Part shown: in pieces, positions 62,202 to 64,000 of the stretch
Numbering within the stretch: position 1 is the stretch's first letter
Layout of the letters: every line of letters starts with the position of its first letter
From: DATDIC01 sp963777625
GTDB lineage: Bacteria; Pseudomonadota; Alphaproteobacteria; Acetobacterales; Acetobacteraceae
DNA length: 64,000 nt
Assembly (NCBI GenBank): GCA_963777625.1
Contig: CAVZRO010000008.1
Span: 124,001 to 188,000, forward strand
Direction: 5' to 3'
Translations under genes and position numbers: made by a program
The notes under the pieces: generated by a model
Seen by the model: the letters and a program-made list of their open reading frames with translations, nothing else
Told to the model about the DNA's origin: nothing
Database searches by the model: none

Positions 62202-64000
62202 ATGAATCGGGCCGGGTCCAAGGCGCTGCCCGAGCTTGTGCTGGCGGCGGTGCTGATCGTCGCGCCGTTCGTCATGCCGCATATCGGCGGATCGCTGGAT
62301 TTCCTGCAGCGGGTGCTCAACTGGGGTCTGTTCGGGATCGGGTTTGACCTGCTGTTCGGCGCCGCCGGGCTGCTTTCGTTCGGGCAGGCGGCGTTCTACG
62401 GAACCGGCGGGTTCGTTTCCGCCTGGCTGCTGGTGAACGACATCGTCGGCAGTGTCTGGCTGGCCTTGCTGATCGGCACACTGATCGGCGGGCTATTCGG
62501 ACTGATTATCGGCTGGCTGGCGGTTCGGCGCATCGGCATCTATTTCGCGATGATCACGCTGGCCTTCGGGCAGATGGCGTATTTCCTGGAAAATTCGCCG
62601 CTGTCCGCCTACACCGGCGGTGAGAACGGGCTGCCGGGCGTGCCGGTGCCGGCGCTCGGTTCGCTGCGGATCCAGCCCGGGCTGCCGATGTACTGGCTGG
62701 GTGCGGCGTTCTTCTTCATAGGCTTCGTGCTGGCGCGCCGCATCATGTACTCGCCCTTCGGCATGATACTGCGGGCCATCAAGGAGAACACGCTGCGCAC
62801 CGCCATGGTCGGCCATTCGGTGCCGGCGTACAAGCTCGCCGTGTTCGTCATCGCGGCGCTGTATTCCGCGCTCGCCGGTGGGTTGCTGGGCGTGTTTCAA
62901 AGCTACATGCCGCCGGACGCGTTCTCGCTCGACACGTCCGGCCAGCTTGTGGTGCAGACGGTGATCGGCGGCGTGGGCACGTTGATCGGTCCCGCCGTGG
63001 GCGCTGCCGTGTGGCTCTATCTGCGCGACAACCTGCAGCTTATTCCGGGGATTGGTGCTTTGTGGAAGCTGATCCTCGGGCTGCTGTTCGTGGTGCTGGT
63101 GGTGGCGCTGAAGCGCGGCATTGCCGGAGAGATTCGTTTCCTGTTCAGCCGCAGCCGGGTGGCCGTGGCGGCCGGCGTGCCGGAGGAAATCGGTGTGGCC
63201 GCCGACATGCCGCCGCCGCTGGTCGAGCTGCCGATGGACGCGCCCATGATTTCCGCACGCCCCGACGCGACGGCGCTGCGGGCGATCGACGTCGCCAAAC
63301 ACTATGGCGGGCTGCGCGCGGTGGACGGAGTGTCGTTCGACGTGCGGACCGGCTCCATCCACGCGGTGATCGGGCCCAATGGCGCCGGCAAGACGACGCT
63401 GTTCCGCATGTTGCAGGACGAGATCACGCCGACTTCGGGCGAGGTCCTGCTGTTCGGCCGGCGGATCACCGGGCTGGGCGCCACCCGCACTGCGCAGCTC
63501 GGCATTGGCAAGAGCAACCAGCTCAACCAGTTGTTCCTGGAGCTGACGGCGGCAGAGAATCTGCGCATCGCCGCGTTGGCTCGCCGGCGCGGCACGTTCC
63601 GTGCGGATGTGCTGCGTGGCGCCGGCTCGATCCCGGTGGTGGAGCATCAGGTCGAGGCGGTGTTGCGGACCATCGGGCTGGAGCACCGCGCCGCGATTCC
63701 GGTGCATGTGCTGCCATATGGCGAGAAGCGCCGGCTGGAGATTGGTATCGCGCTGTCAACGGGGCCGAACGTGCTGCTGCTCGACGAGCCTCTGGCGGGC
63801 ATGAGCCCGGCGGAGCGCATCGCTACACGCGCTCTGATCCGTGAGATCGGCCGTTCGCGCACACTGGTGATTGTAGAGCACGACATGGACGCGATCTTCG
63901 AACTGGCCGAGCGGATCACGGTGCTTTACGAGGGCCGGCTGCTGGCGGAGGGGTCGCCGGAGGAGATTCAGCGGAACCAGGCGGTGCAGGACGCGTATCT
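62202..64000 (+). CDS. Fused branched-chain-type ABC permease (LivM-like) and ATP-binding protein (LivG-like), 3' end outside window
   Basis: One uninterrupted frame of 599 codons runs to the window edge. Residues about 1-310 are a LivM-type permease (FGAAGLLSFGQAAFYGTGGF, AVRRIGIYFAMITLAFGQMA, ILRAIKENTLRTAMVGHS). After a linker of about 40 residues comes an ATPase: VAKHYGGLRAVDGVSFDV, Walker A near residue 391 (IGPNGAGKTTLF), the signature VLPYGEKRRLEIGIAL, Walker B NVLLLDEPLAGMSPAERI and the switch His in VIVEHDMDAIFELA. The operon would still need a LivF-type second ATPase, which could lie just beyond the window. Confidence 0.88.
   Translation, partial: MNRAGSKALPELVLAAVLIVAPFVMPHIGGSLDFLQRVLNWGLFGIGFDLLFGAAGLLSFGQAAFYGTGGFVSAWLLVNDIVGSVWLALLIGTLIGGLFGLIIGWLAVRRIGIYFAMITLAFGQMAYFLENSPLSAYTGGENGLPGVPVPALGSLRIQPGLPMYWLGAAFFFIGFVLARRIMYSPFGMILRAIKENTLRTAMVGHSVPAYKLAVFVIAALYSALAGGLLGVFQSYMPPDAFSLDTSGQLVVQTVIGGVGTLIGPAVGAAVWLYLRDNLQLIPGIGALWKLILGLLFVVLVVALKRGIAGEIRFLFSRSRVAVAAGVPEEIGVAADMPPPLVELPMDAPMISARPDATALRAIDVAKHYGGLRAVDGVSFDVRTGSIHAVIGPNGAGKTTLFRMLQDEITPTSGEVLLFGRRITGLGATRTAQLGIGKSNQLNQLFLELTAAENLRIAALARRRGTFRADVLRGAGSIPVVEHQVEAVLRTIGLEHRAAIPVHVLPYGEKRRLEIGIALSTGPNVLLLDEPLAGMSPAERIATRALIREIGRSRTLVIVEHDMDAIFELAERITVLYEGRLLAEGSPEEIQRNQAVQDAY

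Noticed and set aside
62002..62205. A 67-codon plus-strand frame between the two permease genes
   Set aside because: It consists mostly of REP-like repeat sequence (GRWIPACAGMT-type translation) and has no independent support.

Overview
The window is high-GC DNA from an alphaproteobacterium, most likely a member of the Acetobacteraceae/Rhodospirillales. This rests on the hemE-hemH-HAD-hemJ-rho gene order, the FlaF/FlbT flagellin regulators, DUF1217 and DUF6468 flagellar accessory genes, MotE and denD. No rRNA or tRNA gene was recognised.

Layout. 1-4.9 kb: a truncated TSUP permease, a DUF2939 protein, remains of a PLP-dependent lyase, denD and a frameshifted chloride channel. 4.9-17.5 kb: first flagellar block. 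Reading leftwards it holds flgE-flgK-flgL, flagellin, flbT, flaF, DUF1217, a TPR-methyltransferase and a TPR-GT41 glycosyltransferase; reading rightwards it holds fliK-flgD. Two near-consensus sigma-54 promoters face away from each other between flgE and fliK. 17.5-28.9 kb: metabolic and accessory genes (DUF1801, GST, a TPP enzyme, ilvC, an MFS transporter, BKACE) and a scar where an IS4-type transposase remnant truncates an AraC regulator. 27.6-33.3 kb: a polyamine-type ABC transporter (potA-D) with a puuB-like oxidoreductase. 33.4-38.2 kb: a leftward haem operon ending in rho. 38.5-41.5 kb: ppsR, yebC, a small monooxygenase and speD. 41.7-51.9 kb: second flagellar/chemotaxis block, with leftward fliL-fliM-DUF6468-motE-cheY-cheZ and a large AMIN/TPR protein, and rightward flgF, a 39-aa membrane peptide, flgG, flgA and flgH. 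52-64 kb: a broken PEP-CTERM gene, a two-gene module of an HEVGH metalloprotease-like protein and a CpXC protein, a malate/lactate dehydrogenase, a nitroreductase, a Nudix protein, and a branched-chain-type ABC transporter with two divergent paralogous binding proteins and a fused permease-ATPase running off the window.

The two flagellar blocks together encode rod, ring, hook, hook-filament junction, filament, switch (FliM) and CheY/CheZ control. FlbT/FlaF and the TPR glycosyltransferase/methyltransferase pair suggest post-transcriptional control and modification of flagellin.

A striking property is the number of single-base frameshifts in conserved genes, including the normally essential hemE. 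Ten clear cases and a C-terminal one are listed. I think sequence error is the likelier reading for many of them, and I label the genes as frameshifted rather than assuming they are dead. Short dispersed repeats (REP-like hairpins, a 125-140 bp MITE-like element and a double-hairpin element with covarying stems) occupy many intergenic gaps.
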